From Phialocephala subalpina (Eukaryota > Ascomycota > Leotiomycetes > Helotiales > Mollisiaceae): DNA of 64,000 nt. The stretch lies in assembly GCA_900073065.1 (NCBI GenBank), contig FJOG01000001.1:2799225-2863224 (forward strand), in the 5' to 3' direction. Below, one piece after another: positions 1-10,958 of this stretch. Both the position numbers and the translations under genes were made by a program. The notes below the pieces were generated by a model. It saw nothing but the letters and a program-made list of their open reading frames with translations. It was not told where the DNA came from and did not search any database. The first letter of the stretch is position 1; each line of letters begins with the position of its first letter.

Positions 1-317
1 TCGATGTGGTGTAGCGAACCAGACTCGATGTGGAACATCTCTCCGCTTGAAATAGTGAAGTTGGAGAACTCGTTGCCGTTGCCTAAGATGGAGACTAGTA
101 CTTGGCCACTGATGCAGTATGCGAGCTCGTTGCAATTGGCGTGCCAGTGAGGCTCTCGGATCGAACCTGGAGCAAGAACGAGACGCTTGATCGAGAGGTT
201 CTTCAGGATTGGTAGGTCATCTTGTGTGATTCTTCGAAGGGACCCTAGCTCCGTATCGTAAAACGGTTTGGCGTTTATAAGGGAAATGGCATGTTTAGAG
301 TGTGGTGGAGACTTCAT
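1..317 (-). CDS. Cupin (oxalate decarboxylase-like), 5' part only
   Basis: The protein starts at the ATG at 317 and runs off the left edge of the window without a stop, so only about 105 N-terminal residues are visible. The stretch PGSIREPHWH...NE...Y...G matches the first metal-binding motif of germin-like/bicupin proteins, G-x5-HxH-x3,4-E-x6-G, with both histidines and the glutamate present. In this superfamily those residues hold a manganese or other metal ion, and fungal members include oxalate decarboxylases. A second cupin domain, if present, lies outside the window. No signal peptide is evident. Substrate cannot be told from this fragment. Moderately sure of the fold, unsure of the activity. 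Confidence 0.72.
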   Translation of the reverse strand, partial: MKSPPHSKHAISLINAKPFYDTELGSLRRITQDDLPILKNLSIKRLVLAPGSIREPHWHANCNELAYCISGQVLVSILGNGNEFSNFTISSGEMFHIESGSLHHI

Positions 318-2094
318 GTTGAAGGCAAGCAATTAACAACAGATCTGGGCGAGACATAGAATTTGAAGGCACTCCATGCTCCCCTCGAATGCCTTTATAG
401 ATTTTATATCTCGACACTATCAACGTCATGTTCGCAATAAAATCTTGAAACCGTCTACGTAGCTGCCGCCCTACTCCGGGACGGTGACAATGCAATTCGG
501 GCCATCGGCTTCGGCATGGTGCTGAATAGTCTGTCCAAGGCGTAAGCACTACTTACGCACTTGATTACTGACAGATAAAGCTTAGCATCATCGATCCCAC
601 AAAAACCCAGCCTTATGAGCAGGAACGATATATTTTTGGGTTTGAGTTCGCATTCTCGGCATCTCGGAGATTCGGCAGCTTGCCCAAGAGATCCCATAGG
701 ACAATTGGTGTATCGACAGAAGCTCCACGAATATGATTGATGCGTACGATGACTTCAAAGAGGCGGTTGTGGCCACAGAGGTGATGGTCGCTTGAGAAAG
801 AGGAGGCAAGAAGAACTTAATGTGAAAGGTGGTAGCGCCGATCACGTGCCACACTAGCGTCTTATCAGTGACCCTTACCTTTTCATTCAACCTCATCTCG
901 CAGTCTCATGTCCACACGTTCTCAGACATCGAAGAAATCCACTTCGTTCTTGTTCATATGTTGTACCCCTCCCACCCTCAGAAACCTACCCGGTGAACGT
1001 TGCTTCTCCCGCTTTCCGGACGCCAGCTCCGGGGCAACGCCAATTACCGTTCGTGGTTGACATGCAAAGACTTGCTCAACTGCAGCCTTCGCCAGATCGA
1101 GCCAAATTGTTCTGCATTATTTCAACAATCACGGGGGCTTGAGGCCAATCTCGATGCCACTTTTTCTTTATTATTCGATCGAGGCTCCGTTTGTGCTTTC
1201 GAATATCTCGTCTGAGCTCCTCCTCAGTAGGAACAATTTAAGGCGAATTCCTACGCGTCGCATGGGAGACTTGAAGACCTTGTCGAGCATCTGCTCAGTC
1301 GACATGCGGCATTGGAGATGAGGATACCTGCAAAACCAATTCAACCGAGCTGCCAGCTGAGAATGCCATACAGCCTTGAATGAGCGGTAAAGTATCGCCA
1401 ATCATGCGCTATATGATCGGCGATTGCATTTGGCTGTCATTTCTATCGAGACCGGACATTTTCAGGACTGCTGATAGTGGTTGAATGTGGCGTGGCGAGA
1501 ACCAGCCACGAGCTTGGCATCCCGCCTGGGATGTTTGATTCAGCCCTAAGACTCTGGAACAACTGTGCAAGCAATTGTCCTTTCGTCGAATAGATTTGAA
1601 CTTGGATGCTCTTTCATACTAGAGTGTGAGCTAGATTTACCTTGGTGACACTCTGGGGTTAAAGTTTACCTAGCGTACGGGAACTTGGGCCATTCTAAGG
1701 TTCACTTTTGCAAATCAATTTTGCTTGCTGCTTAGCTGCAGCTGGCGTGGAGTCGACCCAATGTGCAGTGTTGTACTTTGTGTGTCGACCTTTCGACTCT
1801 CATGGCGTTTTCTCGATATCGCAACTGGATGACCACCGTCAGATTTCGAACTTTATCATGTTGGCGTCTTTGCGTAGCGGCAACCTCTTCAGCGCGGCTG
1901 AGATGGCAAAGGTACTCACTTGGCAGCTGACAGTCTTCACACGGGATGTTGTGGCGTGAAAAGGTCGACCGAGTCTCGGTGATCAGTAGATCGGTCGAGA
2001 GGGGGTTCGGCCTTCGAAAGATACAATTGAGCCCACCTTTGCAATCGAGCTCTCACACGGATCTATTAATCATTCACAACGGGCAGACAGAATA
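318..2094. other. Intergenic, no gene seen
   Basis: Short overlapping ORFs on both strands have no recognisable domain, no plausible splice continuation and no codon coherence. A CACGTG E-box lies at 843-848. It separates the divergent cupin and bHLH genes, so it should hold both promoters. Confidence 0.6.
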
Positions 2095-3031
2095 ATGGAG
2101 ACAATTTCCGCATATCCCCCCCTCTCAATAGCCATAGGCAACGAAGACTCATACTGGCAGGTGGGTTTTACGTACCGAATTTGTCTTCACTCTACTAAAT
2201 ACCGATAGTTCAATTGGCCGAACCACATCCCATATTGCGATCCTGTGAAACCCATACCAGCACCAACTTGTGGTCTTCGAAATACAGCTTTGTATGTAGA
2301 GCGGCAGATTGCGTCCTGCTACTCCGGCGACTCGCCACGCTCGCCCTCCTTGTCTGCCACAGTCGATGCCACAGACAATAGCTGTTTTGACGCTGCCAAC
2401 GCGTTCGGCTTCTCGACAACGAGCAATGATACCAAGCTTGGAGTTATCGTTCCAAGTAATCCAACAAGTTTTCAAAATTACGAAGACAACCGTCAAGACG
2501 ACAATTCGATCGACGAGGATGGCTCGGAGAACGTCTCCCCCAGTTTAAGGACGTCACCGCAAGGATTAATCTCAACCCCTCGACTGTCGAACCACCGACA
2601 TAGTCGCAGCGAACCCGCAATTGAGACATCGGTTCAAAGAGCGAAACGTGCACATACAATGGTCGAACGGAGTAAGAGAACATGAGATTTCTCAGAAGGG
2701 GGAGCGCGTGACTGAGTTTCTATAGATTATCGAGAACGATTAAACGACAAGATCGCTGAGCTGGGTTTGTATCTCTTCAGTGGCTCCGATAGTATGTCAT
2801 ACGAATCCTTTCCCCCCCCCCCTTTTCGTCTGACTTCTCCATATCTAACCTCAAGCAGCTCGAACGAAGCCGTCGAAATCCCTCATCATGACGAAAGCCA
2901 AAGCGAGGCTACAAGAACTTGCGAAAAGAAACAAAGAACTTGAAGAAGAAGTCGTAGGACTCCGACAACGTGTTGCGATCCTTGAACATATTACTGCCTC
3001 CAAAGGGAAAGCTAGAGCTTCGAATGGCTGA
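2095..3031 (+). CDS. bHLH transcription factor, SREBP-type basic region
   Basis: Four exons: 2095-2160, 2209-2671, 2726-2791, 2859-3031, encoding 255 residues. Introns are 48, 54 and 67 nt with GT-AG ends. The C-terminal third holds the bHLH: basic part AKRAHTMVERNYRERLNDKI, a loop, then helix 2 (KSLIMTKAKARLQEL) running into a leucine-zipper-like helix (ELEEEVVGLRQRVAILE). The His and Glu-Arg DNA contacts are present. The tyrosine after ERN is the position that in SREBP-class factors replaces the usual arginine and allows binding to sterol-response elements as well as E-boxes. The N-terminal half is Ser/Asp-rich and disordered, and no membrane segment is present, so this is not a full-length membrane-anchored SREBP. 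Target genes unknown. Confidence 0.85.
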
Positions 3032-3969
3032 CCCCACTTGATGTTTGGAAAATATGGCCTTGGGAATGGAACAGTTGTTGAAATGATAATAATGGAATGT
3101 ATAATCAGGTCTCAAAACCTTGTACAGTACTTCTCTCGGGATGTTCCCGTCGGGGTGGGCGGTCTTTAATGGTGGACTTCCTGCAATCAGAATGTTCTTC
3201 CGCCACAAGCTCACTTCGGCAGTGTATCCATAGTAAAGATTCCGCCTTCAGAGATTCAATGAACGTCTCCTACGAAGGACATATCGCTTGCCAGTAATAG
3301 TAGTGATCTGTTTCGTGGAATTCAGGCTCCTCGACTTCTCTTTCGGTAGATACTTGACGAGGCTGTGAAGCTCTTCAATCATTCTCATCCAGTAAAGAAG
3401 TCTATATAGAAGAAGACTATCCTGGCAGAAGACGAATTGCAGATGCCGTCAAGCAGGAAATACTTGCGATACAGGGAGCAATAGTTGTAGTAGTACACGT
3501 GACTTCGGTGACAAATTATATCTTATGAGAATTGGCTACATTGGCGCGGTTTTAATAGTAAGGATTGATGTGTAAGCTTGGATCAGACTATTTTCAAGTT
3601 GGTAGTTACTGAGAAAGTTGATGAGAAGAGGTAAATGTGCTTGAGAATCGTTGGTGTTCGGATGGACCTCGACTCGGAGATAAGACGGCCTAAAATAAGC
3701 AAAACACATGGCGCTCATGGATCTAGACGCCACTTACGCAAAGGGAAGATGATTCTTGGAAGATTATGACATTTGTCAGCTATTTGTGACTGTTTCGGCG
3801 TGCAATTTCATTGCACGTGATCTCGCGCCCTTCTGTTTCGCTCTTCACGTCCTTCTCTCTTCCTCTCATCCCGCGATTCATCTTTCAACACTCAAGCCGC
3901 GAACACTCTGCCCTGCGATAAAACCATTTAGCGAGTTTGAGATAGATTGTACCTTCGTCCGCACTGGAA
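3032..3969. other. Intergenic, no gene seen
   Basis: Only short incoherent ORFs. Two CACGTG boxes occur, at 3496-3501 and 3814-3819; the second is about 150 bp upstream of the next start codon, and a bHLH gene lies immediately upstream. Any link is inference. Confidence 0.55.
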
Positions 3970-5319
3970 ATGGCAGAGAAAACCAAGATTCTGATCTTGG
4001 GATCAACAGGCTACATGTACGTGTTCTTACTGCACGTCATGGTTCCGCAAATTGACATCTTACAGTGGAGGCTCCATTTTGACAGAATTGATCGACCATG
4101 GGACTGCTGACCATCAAGAGATATCAGCTCTCATCCGGCAGCCATATCAAGCGTCAATTCTCAAAGATCAAGGCATCAATCCCATAATTTTCAAAAGCCT
4201 CGATGACTTTGAAACTATTCGCAATGCTGCAAAGGATCATGACAGTGCGTTTACAAGGGATTCATTTGATATCGAGCGCTGACGACGTGTAAAGTTGTCA
4301 TCGCTGCTGCGGATGCAAGACACACGGAAAGCGCAAGAGCGATTTTAACAGGTCTCAGTGAGCGCCAGAAATCTACAGGGCGAGCAACACACTATATTCA
4401 TGTAAGTTGTGTTCATGTCTCGTCTCATTCCCGTTCTTGAGGCCAGTGCCTAATTGTTGAGCAGACATCGGGAGCAAGTATGGTAGGAGATTGGCCCATT
4501 TCCAAGGATCCTCCCATCGAACCCATGATATACTCAGACAAGCACGACAACATTTTCGAGACCGAAAAGAACTGGCCGGAGGAGTTCAGTCCTGTACGAA
4601 AGGTCAACCAGCTCGTAGTTGAACTGGGTGAGAAAGAGGGTGTGAAGACATACATCGTTCCACCTCCACTCATTTGTAAGTTTTTGCGTCTTAGTAAATA
4701 TGAAAACAATCGCAGTGCTGACCTTCTCAGTTGGTCCTGGAACTGGGTTCTTCACTCTTGGTTTTGGTCAGATCCATATGATAGTTCAATTGGCACTGAA
4801 GAAGAAACAATCGGTGACGGTAGGACCCGGCGAGGGAGTATGGAACCGCGTTCACGTCAAAGACCTGAGCAGACTTTATTTCCTGCTCGTCCAGGCTCTG
4901 CTTGATGGTAAAACCGATGTACCAAGTGGCAAGACTGGATACTTCTTTGCTGAGAACGGATTCCAGTCTTGGAGAGAGATCTCTGATAGAGTCGCGAAGG
5001 CAGGCAAAGAAGTGGGAGTATTTGAGAACTGTGAAGTGGCAGCTGTCACATTACAAGAGGCTGCTGATGAGTTTTATGATGGAGATCTGAGACATGCTGA
5101 AGGTGTCTTGGTATCAAAGTAGGTCTCTCCATGAGCACCGGTGACAGACACGGGAGCTACGTTGGAAGTAAAGCTCTAGGCTAACTGATATTCAGCTCGA
5201 GGACATCGGCGAACAATGCGCGAGACGTCCTGGGTTGGAGCACAGCATTCGGAGAGGATGCGTTCCATGAAGAGATCGTCGACGTTGTTTCCAATATGGC
5301 TTCCCAGAAAGAAGACTGA
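3970..5319 (+). CDS. NAD(P)-binding epimerase/NmrA-like protein
   Basis: Six exons: 3970-4016, 4066-4244, 4295-4401, 4465-4675, 4731-5118, 5196-5319; 351 residues. All five introns have GT-AG ends and keep frame. The N-terminus KILILGSTGYIGG is a classic Rossmann dinucleotide-binding turn (GxxGxxG), followed by an extended-SDR fold: IVIAAAD, the THYIHTSG strand, then FGPGTG and a substrate-domain stretch RVHVKDLSRLYFLL. Similar fungal proteins are annotated as nucleoside-diphosphate-sugar epimerases or NmrA-like. A canonical YxxxK catalytic pair is not obvious, so a regulatory or unusual reductase role is possible. The last 46 nt of coding sequence lie inside a 250-bp exact tandem repeat. Confidence 0.82.
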
Positions 5320-5773
5320 TCGATCGTCTTGGATAGGCAAGGCTGACTTGCGATCCCGGGATCTTGTTTGAGAACGAGTGATGAGCGTGTTGTGCATGGT
5401 ATTGGATTATAAATCAAGATCGATGCCAGCCCTAAGCACAAGTAGGCAAGGGGTCGGCGATCTCTCTCAACATCGAATTCTTGAATCACCTCCTGCAATT
5501 TAGTTCCAATCTTGATTCTGATCGATCGTCGACGTTGTTTCCAATATGGCTTCCCAGAAAGAAGACTGATCGATCGTCTTGGATAGGCAAGGCTGACTTG
5601 CGATCCCGGGATCTTGTTTGAGAACGAGTGATGAGCGTGTTGTGCATGGTATTGGATTATAAATCAAGATCGATGCCAGCCCTAAGCACAAGTAGGCAAG
5701 GGGTCGGCGATCTCTCTCAACATCGAATTCTTGAATCACCTCCTGCAATTTAGTTCCAATCTTGATTCTGATC
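5274..5773. repeat. Exact 250-bp head-to-tail tandem duplication
   Basis: Copy 1 is about 5274-5523 and copy 2 about 5524-5773; I saw no mismatch between them by eye. The unit begins inside the last exon of the upstream epimerase-like gene and includes its stop and 3' flank, so the second copy carries a useless fragment of coding tail. The junction shares GATCGTC/GATCGATC-type microhomology, suggesting slippage or unequal exchange. Perfect identity means it is either very young or an assembly artefact. Confidence 0.95.
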
Positions 5774-5820
5774 TCGTGGAATGGCTTTGGTGTGGATGGC
5801 TTTCCAAGCTCGGGATAAAT

Positions 5821-5827
5821 TATAAAT
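5821..5827 (+). promoter_or_regulatory. Probable TATA box of the dehydrogenase gene
   Basis: TATAAAT lies 148 bp upstream of the ATG at 5969, followed by a CT-rich leader, a common layout in filamentous fungi. It sits just downstream of the tandem duplication, so that event moved the promoter relative to upstream DNA. Confidence 0.4.
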
Positions 5828-5968
5828 GGCGTCCGCTACATAAAGCTCTCAGTTGTTGCCCTCCAATCTCTTTTTCAGACTTCTTCCCATCTCCAACTTT
5901 TATTTTTCAGTTTCAATCATCAAATCAATTCTACTTGCAAGCAAAACGCCTCTGCATTTCTGAACATC

Positions 5969-6844
5969 ATGGTATCAAAAGTCATCCTCGTCCTCGGTGC
6001 TGGTCCCAATATTGGAATCAGCCTCGTAAAACACTTCGCTGCAAAAGGCTACAAGACAGCTGGTGTATCCAGGACCCCTACTGCTGAGCTCAAGGGTGCT
6101 GCGGACCTCGCCTTGAGCGCCGACTTTTCTAAGCCAGAGACTATCAAGCCTGTTTTCGATGAGGTCAAAGCTAAGATTGGAATCCCGAACGTGGTAGTCT
6201 TCAATGGTTAGTCCCTCTCCCCTCGCTTCGCATATCTATCATGAATACAGACATTAACAATCACAACAGCTGCCGCAAGCGCAATGAACCCAGACCCATT
6301 CTCCATCTCAATCGAGGATTTCACCAAAGACGTCAACATCAACACCATCAGTGTCTTTTCAGCTCTTCAACAAGCTATCCAAGGCTTCAAAGCGCTACCA
6401 AAAGACACACCGAAGACGTTCATCTACACTGGAAATTGTCTGTTGCATGTTGCTATGCCAGTACTCATGGATGGTGGTCTTGGGAAGAGAGCTGGAGGGT
6501 TCATGGTTGAGAATGCTGTGTTAGTACATGGTGGTTCTGGATTCCGGTAAGCTTGATTCTTCCTCCCTTCTTTTCCTTTTGTTAGTCTCCTCTGTGGATT
6601 TTCAGAAATGGATTGGGGAAGATGTGGGCACGAGGACTGATGGAAAGTTCTAACGAAAAGCAGTTTCTACATCGCAGATGAGAGAAAGGAGAACGGCGCA
6701 CCAATGTACTCGGAAATCAATGGTCAATCACATGCGGATTTCTATTTTGAGTTGGCGGAGAACGAGAAGCAGGGACCGTGGGATGCGACGTTTGTTGGTG
6801 GGAAGTATGTTGATTTTGAGGGGAAGGTTGGGGCTAGGGCGTAG
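5969..6844 (+). CDS. Short-chain dehydrogenase/reductase
   Basis: Three exons: 5969-6206, 6270-6546, 6664-6844; 231 residues. The start is VILVLGAGPNIG, an SDR cofactor-binding glycine motif, and VVVFNAAAS matches the NNAG-like strand 4 motif. The C-terminal part (FYIADERKENGAP...INGQSHADFYFELAE...GPWDATF) is typical of a fungal SDR subgroup of about 230-250 residues. The usual YxxxK catalytic pair is not evident; the sequence has GLGKRAGGF at the corresponding place, so the lysine may be kept while the tyrosine is replaced. Substrate unknown. The gene converges on the F-box-like gene with 161 bp between stops. Confidence 0.8.
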
Positions 6845-7005
6845 CTTAGAAGTCGGATCTGAGCTAGCCTCCTTTCAAGCAGATTCTCCGCACCAGGGTA
6901 AATGATTCTCTGCATCTCATCTAGGCTTCTCCAAGCGTATCTGCTCCGGATAGTTTGACTCTCTGCACAACTATCAAAATGCTCTTTGAAATAGCCTTCC
7001 TTGCT

Positions 7006-7982
7006 CTAAACAGTTAACATCTTCCTCTCTAATGGTTTCAAGCCTTCCTCCCTTCCCTCAACCCATCCCTCATCTCGCGCCTCCTTCCCATTCTCCATCC
7101 TCAGCCACCTCTTATACGCTGCACAACACCCCAAACACCACTTCCCAGCCTCCGCCCTCCTAAACCCATCTTTCCTTCCCTCAACCAGCTTGAAGGCGGG
7201 CATCTGAACCGCACCATGACACCTCAACTCATCCATCGGATTCAGATGCTCCCCCTCCCTACTCTTTAACTCCATCACCCATAAAGTAGCTATCGGTACC
7301 GGTGCCGTCATCTTTTCTCCAGCCATCCGTTGTCTATTCCTTAAATCGTTTTGAGATTCGTATCTTGGTGTCATGGTACGTTTTAGTTTTTCTCTTCCAC
7401 CGTATTTCGCGTCTGCGATGCTAAGGACATCGTCAAGGAGGAGAAGTCTTCGCCTCTTCTCTTGCGGCCCAGTCATTCCTCTTGGTTCTTTTGAGAGTGT
7501 GAGGAGGGTAGGGAGTGGGAAGATAGCTCTTGCTCAGCGACTCCGAACTAATTTTCTACATTCCTCATACCCACAAACCGCAACTTCGAGTTGCACCAGA
7601 GACAGTTGAAACAGCATCTCTCAAATCGCAAAAATTCAACGAATGGAGCAAAGTCGCTGCACCAGGCACAAGATCCGGAGATGAAGGTTGTGTGGATTTT
7701 GGTGAGAGAGTAGTGTTGTGATGCTTGTGTATATTTCAACGTCCACAATACACTACTCGCATTTCCGGAGACGTCGTCCCAGAAGTGAGTCGTGATATTT
7801 TCATACTCCTTCAGTCCTCTTACTAACTCGTGAAAGTAATAGTTCACGAGGCGAATTTCTCCTAATGTATCGAAATCGCAATGCAGCAATACCTGTGGTT
7901 GGATCTCGGTGGGTAAGGAGACGAGGTCTCCAGATGATGATGGTCTCTCGATCAAATAATGGGTGTTGGCTAGGCCAGTCAA
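7006..7982 (-). CDS. F-box-like protein, 5' end unresolved
   Basis: Exon 7571-7982 encodes an F-box-like segment (LPTEIQPQVLLHCDFDTLGE then RLVNYYFHELV) and a Cys-rich part with CAWC and CFNC-LWC pairs. A 44-nt intron (7527-7570) restores frame into exon 7006-7526, giving about 310 codons. F-box proteins link substrates to Skp1-cullin ubiquitin ligases in nucleus or cytoplasm, and fungi have many such genes with a Cys-rich tail. The odd point is the 5' end: the first in-frame codon after an upstream TAA is TTG at 7982, and no ATG occurs anywhere in the first exon. Either a leading exon was missed or the gene has lost its start. Confidence 0.55.
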
Positions 7983-10958
7983 GTGATCTTATGCCGGTCT
8001 GTGTGCAGGGCGGAGATAGAGGTGGGGGAGAGGTGAGTAGGTTATTGTGTTGGGGTGGAAGGTTAGGTGGTTGATTTTTTTGAGTTCGAGAAAGACTTTT
8101 GGATCCATGCTGGAAAGACAGAATTCTTGTGAGAAACTGAAGGAAAATAAACAGGATAGACGAAAAGAGCGGTGGGGGAGAGAGGAAAGTGGGGCGTAGG
8201 TAGTCGGGAAACTATCACGTGTGTGTCTAATATTCTTGAAAATAAGATGCTTTTCGAAGGTCTCATGCTTGAAACATTGAGGGACCACTAAATCTCCTTC
8301 TTGCTAAAGCTCATTCCGTAATCAGAACCGCGAAGGGCGATTTTGCGTTTGAACTACCATGTAAGCAGGGGTTTTTATGTTCGAACTACTCCGAATCTAG
8401 CAGGCCACCAAGGCCGAACTTAGCAGTTTGGCAATCACAGAGCGCGAGAATATAATGCCAAAGTCAAGGGATCGCTTACTCTAGAGACATGCTGCCCTTA
8501 CCTGCACTCGCAGAACTCGCACTCTTTAGGAGGAGTTGATACCTCCTACGTTGGCTGATCCGCTGCGCTAACTATCCAAAGCTTTGGCCCCTATTGTGCG
8601 AGTCGAAGCTAAATTCAGGTTGCGTTGAAGAATTGGAAATGCTCCTCTCGGTCGTGAACTATGATCGAAGGTCTTCCATTTTGGGCCTTCGTATTCTATA
8701 GGTGGGCTTCAGAAGCGATGGACCTATCTCGGGGTTATTCGAACATAACAGCCCCTGTGAGCATGGTAGTTCCAACAATAAACTCTCAGAAAGGATTCGG
8801 TAACAGTGGAAGTCCGAAGAGGAAGATGAATATTCGGCAAATTGCCCATGGAGAAGAATATTGCTTTCTACAATTCGACTCTTATGTTTGATGCCAGATT
8901 GAACTTTTGAACACAGTCTCTTCAAGCTGACTGACGTATGAATACATGTCCGTTTCATGTTCGGTATCCATGATAGGGGTCTCGCTTGAGGCTTGGCGGC
9001 CTCGAGCGCTGTCAAGAATCTACGCGGCCATAGAACACACAGCGACGAAGTTAATCTGGAAACCTGCAGGTACGAAACAAGTTATTGTGAGGTTATGGAA
9101 GGTTCCTTTTGCTGGAAAATAAACCTTATGTGGCCAGCCCTGCTCCAGCAGGCACATGTGCAGATCTTCACATTTTATGCAACGATGAGCTGCCAAGTGT
9201 TGTGTTGGCAGAGAGTGAACACAAAGGACAATAAAAACATCATCAGCTTTCACTTGAAGTCTTATGTTCGTCCACATCCTCAGTAGAAATCCTCGCCCAA
9301 CCCTATGTAGTCCGACTGCCCGGATCATGACTATGAACAATGGGTCGTTCTGGCCTGCTAAATGAGGTCCCGTTCCCTTCGGCTGAGACATGGTCCCGAT
9401 TGCCGGGACGGAAGAAAAAGCATAATACAAACGGATCTGCAATTTCGGGAACATTTGACGATCGTATAGAAATTCACAAACTCTAAACCCCCATTCATCA
9501 ACTCCAAGGGTTCTTTCCGTCAGCCCATCAAGCAGATCATCACGTGCTTCTGCTTTGTTTCAGGATCGTGTGCTGCATAGAGCAGTTTGCGTGGATTCCC
9601 CGCTCATATGTGGAATGACTAATAGGAGAGTTTGTCACTGCCAACGGAAATAACTCAGCAAATATGGATCGGTGCTTGAATGGTAAGGGTTGTTTTCCCG
9701 ATGATTGCAAGCAAAGCGCAGCAAGCAGTCTGTCTCCGTTTTATAGTGGCCGGATGCTCGGCTCTGCGCCAGTCATGTTTTCCCACAGCGGTGTTTCAGG
9801 AGGTCTTGTTCCTGGATTCCCACACTAGCGACTGGACGCCTTTCCTTATGCAGCCCTGGTAGTGGTAGTCAGTCGCATTTGAATGCCGCCAGCCTTGAAG
9901 AGGGCATCGAGGCACATCGAGGCACATCATCAGGGCAGCAGACGCAACCACCACGACCACGAATCATACCAGCAGGTGAACATCCGGATTCCGCTCTCAC
10001 CCCTCCATCACGAGTCCCGTCATAAGCCCAAATGCTACAGTACTCTCCATATCGACTCGTACATTATCCATAGTTTGTGCTCCCCGCCCCGACTATTGCA
10101 CGCCTTTCTCCCTCCCGGATGCCCGCATGTGACTAGGAACTAGGAATTGGAGCATTGGCAGGTTTTAGCTCAGAACGCCGAGTCCGTCGAAGCTGAAGTT
10201 GGGTTGGGTTGCAACGAGCAGTTGTGCCTCCCTCTCGTCGCCTCGCATTTGCCTCGCCTACCTCACCGTCGCTGCACCTGTTCCTGCCCTCCCTCATTAA
10301 CTCACTCACACCTCGAAGGTCCGGGCCTGCCGTGCACCGACGTCGAGCAACCGGTGCGCCTCTTCGTGTGCTGGCTACGGGAACGGGACTTTTGATCTCA
10401 GGTACGAGGAACACAGTCCAGGTCTTCATGCGCGAGCGGCGTTTAAATCAACCCCTGGTCAGTCTTTTGACTCGACAATCTGCATAACACATTCCACACA
10501 ACGAACGCAATTCCACGTTTCATCGCTGCTCCTCCCACCATCACCACGCTGGATGGTCGCCGCACAGCAGCGGACGCTCAGCCAGTCCAATCCAGCCAGA
10601 GCCAGCTTTCAGGGTGCGCTCCGGTGTTCGCATTCGTCTCTTTAACTTCCATCTGATCCAAGATCCAAACGGTCCTAAGGTCCTGATCGAAACGCTCCAT
10701 CTCCTCGTCTCCCTCGTACTCCATCGTGCTCACCTTGCGACTGATCCGAGCCTAGGCGAAAGCATAGTCTCTCCACCAGGACACCCTCGCACACACCCCA
10801 TTTATCGAGGCAAAGCAGCGCTTCTATCTTCGGAATTGTGACACAATCCAGGTACCCAGGCTGTGCACTCGAGACATCCTCAGCGATCCTGCGACCTGCG
10901 GCAGCCGCCTGCAATCGAAAAGGGCCAACTGCAAGCAACAGGGGCTCGCTGGTTCACA
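7983..10958. other. Long intergenic stretch and RhoGAP leader
   Basis: No domain-bearing ORF on either strand. The last part, from roughly 10.1 kb, is C/T- and C/A-rich with no coding coherence and probably contains the promoter and 5' UTR of the RhoGAP gene. CACGTG boxes occur at 8216-8221 and 9541-9546. An inverted repeat AGGAGG/CCTCCT at about 8528-8548 is the only small structure noticed. Confidence 0.55.

Noticed and set aside
1000..1959. Short plus-strand ORFs between the cupin and bHLH genes
   Set aside because: No coherence between frames, no recognisable motif and no CT-rich leader.
8527..8549. AGGAGG...CCTCCT inverted repeat with tRNA-like surroundings on the minus strand
   Set aside because: A 7-nt loop could be drawn as an anticodon arm, but there is no T-loop GTTCRANNC and no acceptor stem.
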